Origin: Desulfosporosinus sp. I2
GTDB lineage: Bacteria > Bacillota > Desulfitobacteriia > Desulfitobacteriales > Desulfitobacteriaceae
DNA: 64,000 nt
Direction: 5' to 3'
Assembly (NCBI RefSeq): GCF_000960765.1
Contig: NZ_JYNH01000001.1
Location: 62,001 to 126,000, forward strand
Both the position numbers and the translations under genes were made by a program. The notes under the pieces are model-generated. The model had not been told where the DNA came from. It worked only from the letters and a program-made list of their open reading frames with translations, and did not search any database. Shown piece after piece: positions 18,177 to 27,649 of this stretch. Positions within the stretch are counted from its first letter, which is position 1; every line of letters begins with the position of its first letter.

Positions 18177-18671
18177 TTGAGACAGATTCTGGCCAGAAGC
18201 GAACATTGCCTCGGCTGTAAGAGCTGTGAGCTAGCTTGTGCAGTTGCTCACTCAACCAGCAAGAACCTGTTCGAGGCAATTCAGGAACTCAAACCACCGC
18301 AAAAACGGATCTTTGTTGAGTCTAATGGGGAGCTCAATTTCCCCTTGCAATGTCGGCAATGTTTAGATTCTCCTTGTGTTCATGCCTGTATGAGTGGGGC
18401 TATGCAGTTCGACTCGAACACAGGGTTAATTCAAGTTGATGAACAAAAGTGTGTAGGATGCATGATGTGCGTTATGGTCTGCCCATTTGGAGTAATTGCC
18501 GAAATTTCGACGACCCACAAAGTTGCCAAGTGTGACCGTTGTCAGGACTTAGATTATGATCCGGCCTGTGTGGCTGCCTGTCCGACAAAGGTTTTGGAAT
18601 TTGTTGAGGTTCTTGAGTTTGCCCACAGCGGAAGGCAAACCTTCTTAAACCAAATGAAGGGAGTCAACTAA
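18177..18671 (+). CDS. cooF: CooF-like four-cluster ferredoxin, electron carrier of CO dehydrogenase
   Basis: 164 residues starting at TTG, six bases after the strong site AAGGAGGG. Cysteine groups CLGCKSCELAC, CRQCLDSPCVHAC, CVGCMMCVMVC and CDRCQDLDYDPACVAAC provide four [4Fe-4S] clusters, as in CooF/HycB-type proteins. The gene is two bases upstream of cooS. It should accept electrons from the CooS D-cluster and pass them to the flavoprotein encoded next or to other acceptors. It is cytoplasmic, with no membrane segment. Confidence 0.92.
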   Translation: MRQILARSEHCLGCKSCELACAVAHSTSKNLFEAIQELKPPQKRIFVESNGELNFPLQCRQCLDSPCVHACMSGAMQFDSNTGLIQVDEQKCVGCMMCVMVCPFGVIAEISTTHKVAKCDRCQDLDYDPACVAACPTKVLEFVEVLEFAHSGRQTFLNQMKGVN

Positions 18672-18673
18672 CT

Positions 18674-20581
18674 ATGAAATCTCATAAATCAATTGATCCT
18701 GCCGTATTAGAATTATTGCCCAAAGCGGCCTTAGATGGAGTAGAAACTGTTTGGGATCGATATGAAGCCCAACAGCCCCAATGTGGTTTTGGAACTTTAG
18801 GAATCTGTTGCCGACATTGTGTTCAAGGTCCCTGTCGAATTGATCCCTTTGGCAATGGGCCTAAAACGGGGATTTGCGGAGCCAGCGCGGATACGATTGT
18901 AGCTCGAAATTTACTTAGGCAAGTGGCTGGCGGAGCAGCAGCCCATGTAGACCATGCTTACGAGGCTGTTGAGGCTTTAGAGTTGGCAGCCAAAGGAGAA
19001 ATCAATTATAACATCGCAGACGAAAAAAAATTACACCAGGTGGCCAAGGGATTAGGTTTAGAGATCTCTGGCAAAAGCAAAGCGGACCTCGCTATCGAGG
19101 TTGTTGAAGTTGCATATGCCGATCTCGCTAACCATAGTAAGAAGCCTGTACAATGGTTGATGGTCAATGCGCCTAAAGAGAGAATTGCCGTTTGGGAGAG
19201 CCTTGGAATTCTCCCTCGCAATCCCGATCGAGAAATCCGTGAAGCAATGCATCAGACAACGATGGGGATGGATGCTGACCCAGTGAATCTAGTCCTATCG
19301 ACCGCTAAACAAGGGCTAGTAGATGGCTATTCTGGTCTGAAACTGGCGACAGACATGCAAGATATCCTTTTTGGGACCCCTACGCCGGTAGTCACCGAAG
19401 CTAATTTAGGGGTTCTCAAGGAAGACTCGGTTAATCTTATCGTACATGGTCATGTTCCCTTACTATCTGAGAAAATTGTCTTTTGGGCTGGCCAACTCCA
19501 AGCTGAAGCACGCTTAGCCGGAGCCAGCGGAATTTTAGTGTCTGGAATCTGTTGTTCCGGTAATGAAGTCTTAATGCGCAAAGGGATTCCGCTGGTTACT
19601 AACTTCTTAGCCCAAGAATTGGCCATCGTCACCGGAGCCGTCGATGCTATGGTTGTCGACGTACAATGTATTATGCCTTCTTTAGCTCAAGTGGCTTCTT
19701 GTTACCATACAGAGATCATCACTACTATGCCGATCGTCAAAATTCCAGGAACTACCCACGTTCCATTTACTTTAGAAAACGCGGATCAAGCAGCTCAGGA
19801 AATTGTCCGAAGGTCGATAGCTGCTTATGGACGGAGGGACAGCAAGAAAATCAAAATTCCGAATTATAAACGTAAGATTATGGCGGGATTTAGTGTGGAA
19901 GCCATCATCGGAGCACTCTCAACAGTAGACCCTGTCCAACCCCTGAAGCCTCTGATCGATAATATTGTCAATGGTAATATCCTAGGGGTTGTGGCGACCG
20001 TGGGCTGCAACAATGTCAAAGTGACTCAAGATCTCAATCATGTAGAATTAGTGAAGGAACTCCTTAAAAATAACGTCTTGGTGGTCGCTACAGGATGTTC
20101 CGCTCACGCCTTAGCTAAGGCTGGTATGATGAATTCTGAAGGTACGGAGACCTATGCCGGAGAAGGTTTGAAAGCAGTCCTGACCGCGATTGGGCAAGCG
20201 GCTGGTCTTGGTGCCCCACTTCCCCCTGTCCTGCATATGGGTAGCTGTGTCGACAATTCTAGGATTGGGGATTTGGTCACAGCTATCGCTCATTATTTGC
20301 AGGTTGATTCGGCATTATTGCCTGTGGCGGCAAGTGCTCCAGAACTTCAACATGAAAAAGCCTTAAGTATCGGAACTTGGGCTGTGACCATGGGGCTCAC
20401 TACTCACCTGGGCGTTGTTCCTCCCGTGCTGGGAAGTAAAGCGGTGACTGAATTACTGACCGCAGGACTAAGTGATGTGATTGGGGGAAAATTCTATGTA
20501 GAAACAGATCCCCAAAAAGCGGCTCTTGGACTTCTTGAGGATATTCGAGCGAAACGGAAAAAGCTCGGACTTCCTAATTAA
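18674..20581 (+). CDS. cooS: Anaerobic Ni-Fe carbon monoxide dehydrogenase catalytic subunit
   Basis: 635 residues, the usual length of monofunctional CooS, which oxidises CO with water to CO2, two electrons and two protons. The N-terminal cysteines for the B and D clusters lie in CGFGTLGICCRHCVQGPC. C-cluster ligand regions are all present: LIVHGHVPLL (His), VDVQCIMPS, VATVGCNNVK, VATGCSAHAL and GSCVDNSR. No fusion with acetyl-CoA synthase is seen and no ACS genes are adjacent, so this is an energy or redox CO dehydrogenase rather than the acetogenic complex. No cooC maturation gene lies in the window. Confidence 0.95.
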   Translation: MKSHKSIDPAVLELLPKAALDGVETVWDRYEAQQPQCGFGTLGICCRHCVQGPCRIDPFGNGPKTGICGASADTIVARNLLRQVAGGAAAHVDHAYEAVEALELAAKGEINYNIADEKKLHQVAKGLGLEISGKSKADLAIEVVEVAYADLANHSKKPVQWLMVNAPKERIAVWESLGILPRNPDREIREAMHQTTMGMDADPVNLVLSTAKQGLVDGYSGLKLATDMQDILFGTPTPVVTEANLGVLKEDSVNLIVHGHVPLLSEKIVFWAGQLQAEARLAGASGILVSGICCSGNEVLMRKGIPLVTNFLAQELAIVTGAVDAMVVDVQCIMPSLAQVASCYHTEIITTMPIVKIPGTTHVPFTLENADQAAQEIVRRSIAAYGRRDSKKIKIPNYKRKIMAGFSVEAIIGALSTVDPVQPLKPLIDNIVNGNILGVVATVGCNNVKVTQDLNHVELVKELLKNNVLVVATGCSAHALAKAGMMNSEGTETYAGEGLKAVLTAIGQAAGLGAPLPPVLHMGSCVDNSRIGDLVTAIAHYLQVDSALLPVAASAPELQHEKALSIGTWAVTMGLTTHLGVVPPVLGSKAVTELLTAGLSDVIGGKFYVETDPQKAALGLLEDIRAKRKKLGLPN

Positions 20582-20596
20582 GGGAAGGAAGAAATT

Positions 20597-21850
20597 ATGA
20601 GGTATATCGTTATAGGCAATAGCGCGGCAGGGCTGTTTGCGGTTGAAGAAATCCGAAGGCACGACACCCAGTCAGAAATTATCGTCCTCACGGCTGAACA
20701 AGAAGAGAGTTACTCTCGTTGTCTAACCACGTATTTCTTAGCAGGGGATATCCCTGTTTCCCGCCTTTACTTGCGCAATGTCGATTTCGCTGAAAAACTA
20801 AATCTAACCATTGTCTACGGAGTCGAGATTACTGGCATAGATCCAACAAGTCAACGGGTTCAAAGTGCTGATGGACGCGAGTGGGAGTATAGCAAGCTTT
20901 TACTTGCCATGGGTGCTTCAGCTAATAAACTCACGATCCTGGGCGGAAACCTTCCAGAGGTTTTTACCCTGCGCACCATGAAAGATGCTTTAGCTATTAA
21001 TGATGTCTTGGAGCGGGGAGCGCAAAAGGCAGTCATCATCGGAGGGGGTTTGGTCAGCCTGAAGAGTGCTTATGCCTTAAAAAGGCGTGGGCTTGAGGTT
21101 ACCGTTTTGATCTCTTCCAATCAGATCCTCTCCCAAATGCTTGATGAAAGAGCAGCCGGCTTAATTCAGGGGCATTTAGAAGCGAATGGACTGAGATTTC
21201 TCTTACGGACGGAGGTTGAGGCAATCACCGGAAAAAACCATGTTCAAGGCGTTTTAATCGCAACTAAAACAGAACTTGACGCTGATTTAGTACTTGTTGG
21301 CAAGGGGGTACGTCCAAACCTAGGAGAATTAAAAAATGTCGGTTTCAAGATGGGTCAGGGTCTTCAGGTAGATTCCTCTTTAGCCACTAATCTTCCCCAT
21401 ATTTATGCGGCTGGGGATATTGCTGAAACCTGGGACCTTGTTCGCCAGAAGTTCGCCGTAAACGCCACTTGGCCAAATGCTACAGCCCAAGGCAGAATTG
21501 CTGGAGCAAATATGTGCGGTGGAAAAGAAATTTATCCAGGATCTCTAGGCCTAAACTCCGTGGACTTCTTTGGCCTCTCAGCCATGTCTGCTGGAATCAC
21601 GAAACTCCCAGAGAAAAAGGGTCAGGGGGATTGGGACCAAGAAGAAAGCCTAAAAATAGTTAAAGATATACCTATTTATCGCAATCTACTTTGGCAAGGG
21701 AACATCCTAAAAGGCTTTGTACTTGTTGGGGATACATCTCAATGCGGGGTATTGACAGCCTTGGTGAAAGCAGGTCGGCCCCTGACACAAGACCAAAAGA
21801 ATTTAACTATGGGAAAAAGAGGAACCCTGGCTGTAGGAATGATGAAGTAA
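20597..21850 (+). CDS. FAD/NAD(P)-dependent oxidoreductase of the CO dehydrogenase operon
   Basis: 417 residues. The N-terminal FAD-binding motif is YIVIGNSAAGLFAVEEI, the NAD(P)-binding motif is AVIIGGGLVSLKSAYAL (about 140-160), and the second FAD contact is IYAAGDIAETWD (about 270). The fold is that of NADH-rubredoxin and nitrite reductase-type flavoproteins. It lies 15 bases after cooS and ends at the operon terminator. In other CO-oxidising Firmicutes the same gene set (cooF, cooS, flavoprotein) is known, and NAD(P)+ reduction by ferredoxin-borne CO electrons is the accepted proposal. Confidence 0.88.
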   Translation: MRYIVIGNSAAGLFAVEEIRRHDTQSEIIVLTAEQEESYSRCLTTYFLAGDIPVSRLYLRNVDFAEKLNLTIVYGVEITGIDPTSQRVQSADGREWEYSKLLLAMGASANKLTILGGNLPEVFTLRTMKDALAINDVLERGAQKAVIIGGGLVSLKSAYALKRRGLEVTVLISSNQILSQMLDERAAGLIQGHLEANGLRFLLRTEVEAITGKNHVQGVLIATKTELDADLVLVGKGVRPNLGELKNVGFKMGQGLQVDSSLATNLPHIYAAGDIAETWDLVRQKFAVNATWPNATAQGRIAGANMCGGKEIYPGSLGLNSVDFFGLSAMSAGITKLPEKKGQGDWDQEESLKIVKDIPIYRNLLWQGNILKGFVLVGDTSQCGVLTALVKAGRPLTQDQKNLTMGKRGTLAVGMMK

Positions 21851-21864
21851 ACTTCTTATACTCG

Positions 21865-21904
21865 AAACAAGGCTGGATGATATTTCCTCCAGCCTTGTTT
21901 TTTG
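21865..21904 (+). terminator. Operon terminator, CAAGGCTG family
   Basis: AAACAAGGCTGGA (21865-21877) pairs with 21888-21900 and is followed by T residues. The stem is shared with the terminators at 9106 and 47300. Confidence 0.9.
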
Positions 21905-21976
21905 ATTTATAGTTCATATGAAGAGATACATCTACCTTGAATTATTTTGTGGTCATAGATGGCAATTAACCTTACA

Positions 21977-24900
21977 TTATGATAGTTTTTCAAGTTGCAA
22001 GCCTGTCTCATGCCCATTAAGGTTCTGCTTTTCCAGGCCAGCGTCATTGATTCTCTCTATATAATCTGCTAGAGTCTCTTGTTTAATATAATCTTCATAA
22101 AGTTCGACGGCCTCAGCTATTTCCTTATCTCCATTAAAGTAGATTTTAATTCTGTCCATCATTTCATAGCCATTATATTTTCTCATTTGCTGTACTTTGG
22201 AGACAAACTCTCTGGCATATCCTTCATCAATCAGCTCTTTGGTCAGCGTTGTATCAAGTATTACGAATAAATTGTCCTCCACAGTCATTGTAAAGCCTTC
22301 TTTGGCAGCGATAGTGGTGATTACATAGTCCTTAACTAGATCTACAAGTTCACCCTCTACATCAATCGAAATTGTTTCTCCAGCTTCTAATCTCGGCACA
22401 ACGGAAGAAGCGTCAAGGGCTGCCAGTACTTTGCCTAAGGACTTTACTTTAGATCCAAAGACAGAACCAGCCACTTTGAAATTAGGCTTTAAGCTAAAGT
22501 TCATATACTGGCTTAAATCCTTGGCAAACACAACCCGTTTAACGTTAAGCTCCTCTTGGATTAAAGGAAGCATGTAGTCTATCAACTGTTCATATTTGCC
22601 GTCAATCAATATCTGCTGGATAGGCTGTCGTACCTTGATTTTCACCTGTTCCCTTGCCGCTCGACCTAGACCCACTAAATTTCTGACCAGATCCATTCTG
22701 GTTTCCAACCCACCATCAATCATCTCTGAATCGGCGACCGGGTAATCTGCTAGATGAACTGATAGCTCATCGGTCAAGCTTCGATAGAGTTCTTCAGAAA
22801 TATAAGGTGCAAAAGGAGCCACAAGCTTAGATACTCCCACAAGTATTTCATAGGTCGTATTGTTAACCGCTTTCTTGTCATCCGTAAGCTCGTTACCCCA
22901 GAAGCGTCTGCGTGAACGTCTTATATACCAATTCGAAAGATCCTCATTGACAAACTCCTGTATCTTTCTGACTGTTTTAGTCAGATCAAAGGCACTCAGA
23001 TCTGACTCAACCTCTTTGAGAAGGCTGTTATATTTTGATAGTACCCAGCGATCAAGTTCAGGTCTATCTTGATAAACAATCAAGAAATCTCGGGGGTCAA
23101 GCTTATCGGTAGTGGCATACAGTGAAAAGAAAGCATACACGTTTCTCAGCGTACTGAAAAATTTACTCTGTACTTCCTTGAGCCCTTCAATATCAAATTT
23201 AGTAGGAGTCCAGGCTGGAGAAACATAGAGTAAATACCATCTTAAAGCGTCCGCTCCATATTGATCAAACAGTTCAAAGGGATCGACTGTATTTCCTTTG
23301 GACTTAGACATCTTATGCCCGTCCTTATCGAGGATCAAATCATTAACTAACACTCGTTTATAGGGAGCGACTCCCTTGATAAAGGTTGATATCACAAGTA
23401 GAGAATAGAACCATCCTCTTGTCTGGTCAATCCCTTCACAGATGTAATCGGCGGGAAAGAGTTGATCAAAATTCTCGCTATTTTCAAACGGATAGTGATG
23501 TTGGGCAAAAGGCATCGAGCCACTGTCAAACCAGCAATCAATGACATCTTTCACCCTGGTCATTGCTGCGCCACATTTTGCGCATTTAATGTGAATATCG
23601 TCCACAAAGGGCCGATGCAATTCAATCGTTTCATCCAGCGTTTCCAAGGCATTATCTACAAGTTCTTTTCGAGAACCTATGGATGTCGTGTGTCCGCAAT
23701 CACATCTCCAGATATTAAGCGGCGTTCCCCAATATCGGCTTCTAGATAAAGCCCAGTCATTGGCATTTTCCAACCAGTTGCCAAACCTTTTTTCTCCGAC
23801 ATAATCAGGATACCACTCGACACGGCTATTATTCTCCACCAATTTATCTTTGAATTTAGTGACTTCGATGTACCAGCTTGGTTTAGCATAATACAGAAGT
23901 GGGGTCTGACATCTCCAGCAGTGAGGATAGTTATGCTCCATCTTTTCTTTTTTAAATAATTTTGCTTCTCCATGCAACCACTTGATAATATCTAAATCCG
24001 CATCGATGACAAAGTTCCCTGCCCATGGTGTGCTCACAAATTTCCCGGTTTCATCGACAGGCTGAAGCACTGGTAGATTGTACCTGCGCCCCGTGTTATA
24101 ATCGTCCTCCCCGAAGGCTGGAGCGGTATGAACAATTCCTGTCCCATCCTCAGTGGTTACATAATCACCGACCGTCACGAAAAAGGCCTTCTTATCTGGT
24201 TTTACAAACGGCATCAACTGTTCGTATTCCACAAATTCCAGGGCTTTTCCCTGAATTTCTTCCAGAACCTCAAACTCTTCACCCAACACTTTATGTGCCA
24301 AAGTCTTAGACACATAGTAGATCTCATTATTTTGCCTAACCTTGAAGTATATTTCTTGAGGATTCACGGTCAGCGCCACGTTCGATGGCAGCGTCCAGGG
24401 CGTTGTGGTCCAAACCAGAAAGTATTCTTCAGCATCCTTTTTCTTAAACTTTACAATCACAGTATTGGTTTTTATCTCCTTATAGCCCTGGGCCACTTCG
24501 TGAGAAGCCAATCCCGTTCCGCAGCGCGAGCAATAAGGAAGGATCTTGTGGCCTTCATAGATCAAACCTTGTTTAAAAAATTGATCAAGGATCCACCAGA
24601 CACTTTCAATATAATCATTATCTAGCGTAACATAAGGATGATCCAAATCGATGGAATACCCCATTCGCTTAGTCATTTCTCGCCATTGCTTCTCATAGCT
24701 GAACACAGATTCTCGACATTTTTGATTGAAGTCAGCAATTCCATAGGCCTCAATCTCCTGTTTGCTAGAAAGTTTGAGCTGCTTCTCCACTTCAATTTCT
24801 ACAGGCAGACCATGAGTATCCCAACCGGCCTTGCGTTTGACCTGATAACCTTGCATACTTTTATAGCGGCAAACTGAATCCTTCAAAGTTCTAGCTATGA

Positions 24901-25078
24901 CATGGTGAATTCCCGGTTTGCCGTTAGCTGTGGGAGGGCCTTCGTAGAATATGAAGGGTGTTTTACCTTCCCTAATTTCTATGCTTTTATCCAATATCTC
25001 ATTATCGACCCAGAAATCTGCTAGCTCGCTTTCCTTTTTAGCTACCAACAGATCCGATAGCGGCTTGAAGTTAGACAT
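21977..25078 (-). CDS. ileS: Isoleucyl-tRNA synthetase
   Basis: 1033 residues from the second ATG (25078), which has better spacing from AAAGGAAG than the ATG at 25084. Class I signature PPTANGKPGIHHV near residue 50 and KMSKSKGNT near residue 600 are intact. The editing domain (CP1) is present, with VWTTTPWTLPSN. It charges tRNA-Ile in the cytoplasm. The type with a long C-terminal part (about 1030 aa, as in eukaryotes and some clostridia) can be less sensitive to mupirocin; that is inference only. Expression is under the T-box leader at 25131-25400. Confidence 0.96.
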   Translation of the reverse strand: MSNFKPLSDLLVAKKESELADFWVDNEILDKSIEIREGKTPFIFYEGPPTANGKPGIHHVIARTLKDSVCRYKSMQGYQVKRKAGWDTHGLPVEIEVEKQLKLSSKQEIEAYGIADFNQKCRESVFSYEKQWREMTKRMGYSIDLDHPYVTLDNDYIESVWWILDQFFKQGLIYEGHKILPYCSRCGTGLASHEVAQGYKEIKTNTVIVKFKKKDAEEYFLVWTTTPWTLPSNVALTVNPQEIYFKVRQNNEIYYVSKTLAHKVLGEEFEVLEEIQGKALEFVEYEQLMPFVKPDKKAFFVTVGDYVTTEDGTGIVHTAPAFGEDDYNTGRRYNLPVLQPVDETGKFVSTPWAGNFVIDADLDIIKWLHGEAKLFKKEKMEHNYPHCWRCQTPLLYYAKPSWYIEVTKFKDKLVENNSRVEWYPDYVGEKRFGNWLENANDWALSRSRYWGTPLNIWRCDCGHTTSIGSRKELVDNALETLDETIELHRPFVDDIHIKCAKCGAAMTRVKDVIDCWFDSGSMPFAQHHYPFENSENFDQLFPADYICEGIDQTRGWFYSLLVISTFIKGVAPYKRVLVNDLILDKDGHKMSKSKGNTVDPFELFDQYGADALRWYLLYVSPAWTPTKFDIEGLKEVQSKFFSTLRNVYAFFSLYATTDKLDPRDFLIVYQDRPELDRWVLSKYNSLLKEVESDLSAFDLTKTVRKIQEFVNEDLSNWYIRRSRRRFWGNELTDDKKAVNNTTYEILVGVSKLVAPFAPYISEELYRSLTDELSVHLADYPVADSEMIDGGLETRMDLVRNLVGLGRAAREQVKIKVRQPIQQILIDGKYEQLIDYMLPLIQEELNVKRVVFAKDLSQYMNFSLKPNFKVAGSVFGSKVKSLGKVLAALDASSVVPRLEAGETISIDVEGELVDLVKDYVITTIAAKEGFTMTVEDNLFVILDTTLTKELIDEGYAREFVSKVQQMRKYNGYEMMDRIKIYFNGDKEIAEAVELYEDYIKQETLADYIERINDAGLEKQNLNGHETGLQLEKLS

Positions 25079-25130
25079 AATCATCTTCCTTTCGTGTTGT
25101 ATTACTAACGTCGAGTTAATAACATCAAAA

Positions 25131-25400
25131 GTCCCTAAGTCAATGACTTAGGGACGGATTATCCGCGGTACCACCCTTTTTATTAATGGACAGCTCAAAT
25201 AAACAATCCATTAATCGCTTAAAGCATGTAACGTATACCTACGGAACAGCTTAAGATTATTTCAGCTGCCCAACTCCAAGGGGATCTTCATAAAAAACCT
25301 TCGTCATAATCTTTCAGCCTAGGATTATGTCTCTATAAAAACCAAGTCCTTTATTACTATCCTTTTCATAGTTGTTATCAAAATTTTGCCCAATATCCCA
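25131..25400 (-). promoter_or_regulatory. T-box leader of ileS
   Basis: The minus strand carries the conserved T-box AGGGTGGTACCGCG (25177-25164). It is followed by a 25-base terminator hairpin, GTCCCTAAGTCA/TGACTTAGGGAC (25155-25131), and TTTT. Upstream sequence to about 25400 contains the stem I region. Uncharged tRNA-Ile would stabilise the antiterminator and allow ileS transcription. The specifier codon was not assigned with confidence. Confidence 0.93.
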
Positions 25401-25584
25401 AACGATTAAACCCTATATCAATTATCATATTCCAGTTGCTCAAACATTGTCAAGAGTCCAAGAAAGTTGTTCTCCATTGAGACCTGCCCCTTAGGCCGGC
25501 CTCTTTCACTGGGCTTTATACTGTTTCAATATGATGATATGATTATACCAACTCACTTAATATTAAAGAATTCAAGAGGTTTAT

Positions 25585-26544
25585 ATGAAAACAAGGGTTA
25601 AAAGAATACAAATGTTTTTAGCATTTTTGGGCTTTAATCTAACATTCGCAGCAATACTGGCTCCCTTTATAGTGTTTTGGGGACCTTTCCAAGCCCTTAA
25701 AACCGTGGCGGTTGGGTCGGTCTACACATCCAGACATCCTCAGGTTGTTAAAATCTTTCTGTCCCAAGCAGAAATAGATCGGCTTATGAACGTCAATACT
25801 TCTCAACAAACTAGCGCCGGACAGTCGATAACACACTCCAATGTTATAGATACAGGTTCAGAAATCACCATTGAAGATATCCAAGGTCCAAGCTATAAAG
25901 GCAAAGTGATGCTGATCAAAGACCCTAAACGAGTCAAATTGGCCGTTACCAAAAAAATGGGTGTTTCGGGAGAACAGGCCAGCCAAATGGTCAAGAATCT
26001 AGGGGCTGTTGCCGGAATTAATGCCGGAGGCTTCTATGACCCGGATGGTAAAGGAAACGGAGCTTTCCCAGATGGTTTAACCGTACAGAACGGAAAATTA
26101 GTCCACAACAATGTGGGAAATCGAGCGGTCAATATTGTCGGATTTAATGACCAAGGAAAACTGATTATCGGGAGTATGACAGCCACTCAATTGGAAGCGA
26201 ACCATATTCTCGAAGCCGTTACCTTTGGTCCTAATCTTATTAAAGATGGCAAGCCTGAAATTTTGGGAGACGGCGGTTGGGGAATTGCACCCCGAACAGG
26301 AATTGGTCAAAAGGCGGATGGAACAGTCATTTTTGTTGTCATCGACGGACGTCAACCTACTTGGAGTATTGGAGCGACCTTACGGGACCTGATGAATGTC
26401 TTTATTAATTACCAGGCGGTGAATGCCGTCAATCTCGATGGCGGATCTTCCTCTATTTTCGTTGATCAAGGGATAGTCACAAATCGGCCGAGTAGCGTTT
26501 TCGGGGAACGTTATATTCCAACAGCTTTTATAGTGACCCCTTAG
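25585..26544 (+). CDS. Exported phosphodiester glycosidase (NAGPA/DUF2233 domain) protein
   Basis: 319 residues. An N-terminal membrane anchor (about 10-35) is followed by an extracellular domain. Typical NAGPA features are VAGINAGGFYDPDGKGNGAFPDGL, where Asn-Ala-Gly-Gly-Phe-Tyr is the hallmark, then GPNLIKDGK, PRTGIGQKADG and NLDGGSSSIFV. The family includes the enzyme that uncovers mannose-6-phosphate, and bacterial exopolysaccharide and wall-associated proteins. The substrate here is unknown. It is a single gene, divergent from the ileS leader. Confidence 0.85.
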   Translation: MKTRVKRIQMFLAFLGFNLTFAAILAPFIVFWGPFQALKTVAVGSVYTSRHPQVVKIFLSQAEIDRLMNVNTSQQTSAGQSITHSNVIDTGSEITIEDIQGPSYKGKVMLIKDPKRVKLAVTKKMGVSGEQASQMVKNLGAVAGINAGGFYDPDGKGNGAFPDGLTVQNGKLVHNNVGNRAVNIVGFNDQGKLIIGSMTATQLEANHILEAVTFGPNLIKDGKPEILGDGGWGIAPRTGIGQKADGTVIFVVIDGRQPTWSIGATLRDLMNVFINYQAVNAVNLDGGSSSIFVDQGIVTNRPSSVFGERYIPTAFIVTP

Positions 26545-26638
26545 CTCTATAAACTTTCGTAATTAATTCATAATACACCTTGCATTTGGGATTAATACCC
26601 CTATATGATCTATTAGATTACATATTGGGAGGTTTAAC

Positions 26639-27625
26639 ATGACTAGGTGGAATGTTTATGTTACTAATGAAATACCTAAACCTGCTCTTGACATGCTGGC
26701 AGAGTATTGCGACATGGAAGTAAATCGTACGGGCCAAGTTCTTACAAAACCAGAACTGTTAGAAAAGGTTAAGGGTAGGGATGCCGTGCTTAGCCTGCTT
26801 ACTGATCCTATCAATGCTGAGGTGATGGATGCTGCTAAAGGGGTTAAAATCTTTGCTAACTATGCTGTCGGCTATAATAACATCGAAATCCCGTCCGCAA
26901 CAGAACGGGGAATTATGGTCTCTAATACACCGGGTGTGCTTACGGATACTACGGCTGAAATGGCTTGGGCTTTATTGTTCTCCGTAGCCCGGAGAGTCGT
27001 GGAATCAGATAAGTACACGAGAAAGGGAAAATATAAGGGGTGGGGTCCGATGCTCTTTTTGGGACAGGACGTCATCCACAAAACCGTTGGAGTAATAGGT
27101 GCCGGAAGAATAGGCTTGTCTTTTGCTAAAAGAGCAAAGGCTTTCGATATGACGGTACTCTATACCGACATAGCGGCTAACCCTCAATTTGAACAAGAAA
27201 CCGGGGGGGAATTTGTCAGCTTAGAAAGACTTCTCAGAGAATCGGATTTTGTTTCGATCCATACTCCCCTTCTTCCGGAAACGTCCCATTTAATCGGTGA
27301 ACAAGAGTTCAAGCTTATGAAAAAAACAGCGATTTTGATTAATACTTCTCGTGGTCCAGTCGTGGACGAATTAGCCCTGGTGAAAGCTTTACAATCAGGG
27401 GAAATCTGGGGAGCTGGTCTTGATGTCTACGAATTCGAACCTGAATTTACAGAAGGACTTATGGAACTCGACAATGCCATCCTCTGTCCTCACATTGCCA
27501 GTGCCACGATTGATACTCGCACTAAAATGGGAACTATTGCTGTCTCGAATATTTTAGCAGCGATGAGGGGAGAACTTCCCCCTAATTGTCTTAACCCGGA
27601 GGTTTACAAACCGAATTCAAACTAA
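26639..27625 (+). CDS. D-isomer 2-hydroxyacid dehydrogenase (glyoxylate/hydroxypyruvate reductase type)
   Basis: 328 residues. The NAD-binding motif is VGVIGAGRIGLSFAKRA (about 150-166). Catalytic residues are Arg in LINTSRGPVVDE, Glu in DVYEFEPEF and His in CPHIASAT. The length and motifs fit glyoxylate/hydroxypyruvate reductase (GyaR/GhrB). ATG has GGGAGG eight bases upstream. The gene is followed after 24 bases by an aminotransferase gene. The pair could interconvert glyoxylate, glycolate, glycine or serine with hydroxypyruvate; substrate preference is inference. Confidence 0.88.
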   Translation: MTRWNVYVTNEIPKPALDMLAEYCDMEVNRTGQVLTKPELLEKVKGRDAVLSLLTDPINAEVMDAAKGVKIFANYAVGYNNIEIPSATERGIMVSNTPGVLTDTTAEMAWALLFSVARRVVESDKYTRKGKYKGWGPMLFLGQDVIHKTVGVIGAGRIGLSFAKRAKAFDMTVLYTDIAANPQFEQETGGEFVSLERLLRESDFVSIHTPLLPETSHLIGEQEFKLMKKTAILINTSRGPVVDELALVKALQSGEIWGAGLDVYEFEPEFTEGLMELDNAILCPHIASATIDTRTKMGTIAVSNILAAMRGELPPNCLNPEVYKPNSN

Positions 27626-27649
27626 ATTTAAAGGGAAGTGGTATTTTCA

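Noticed and set aside
24128-24625. 165-codon plus-strand frame inside ileS
   Set aside because: Antisense shadow of conserved ileS sequence.
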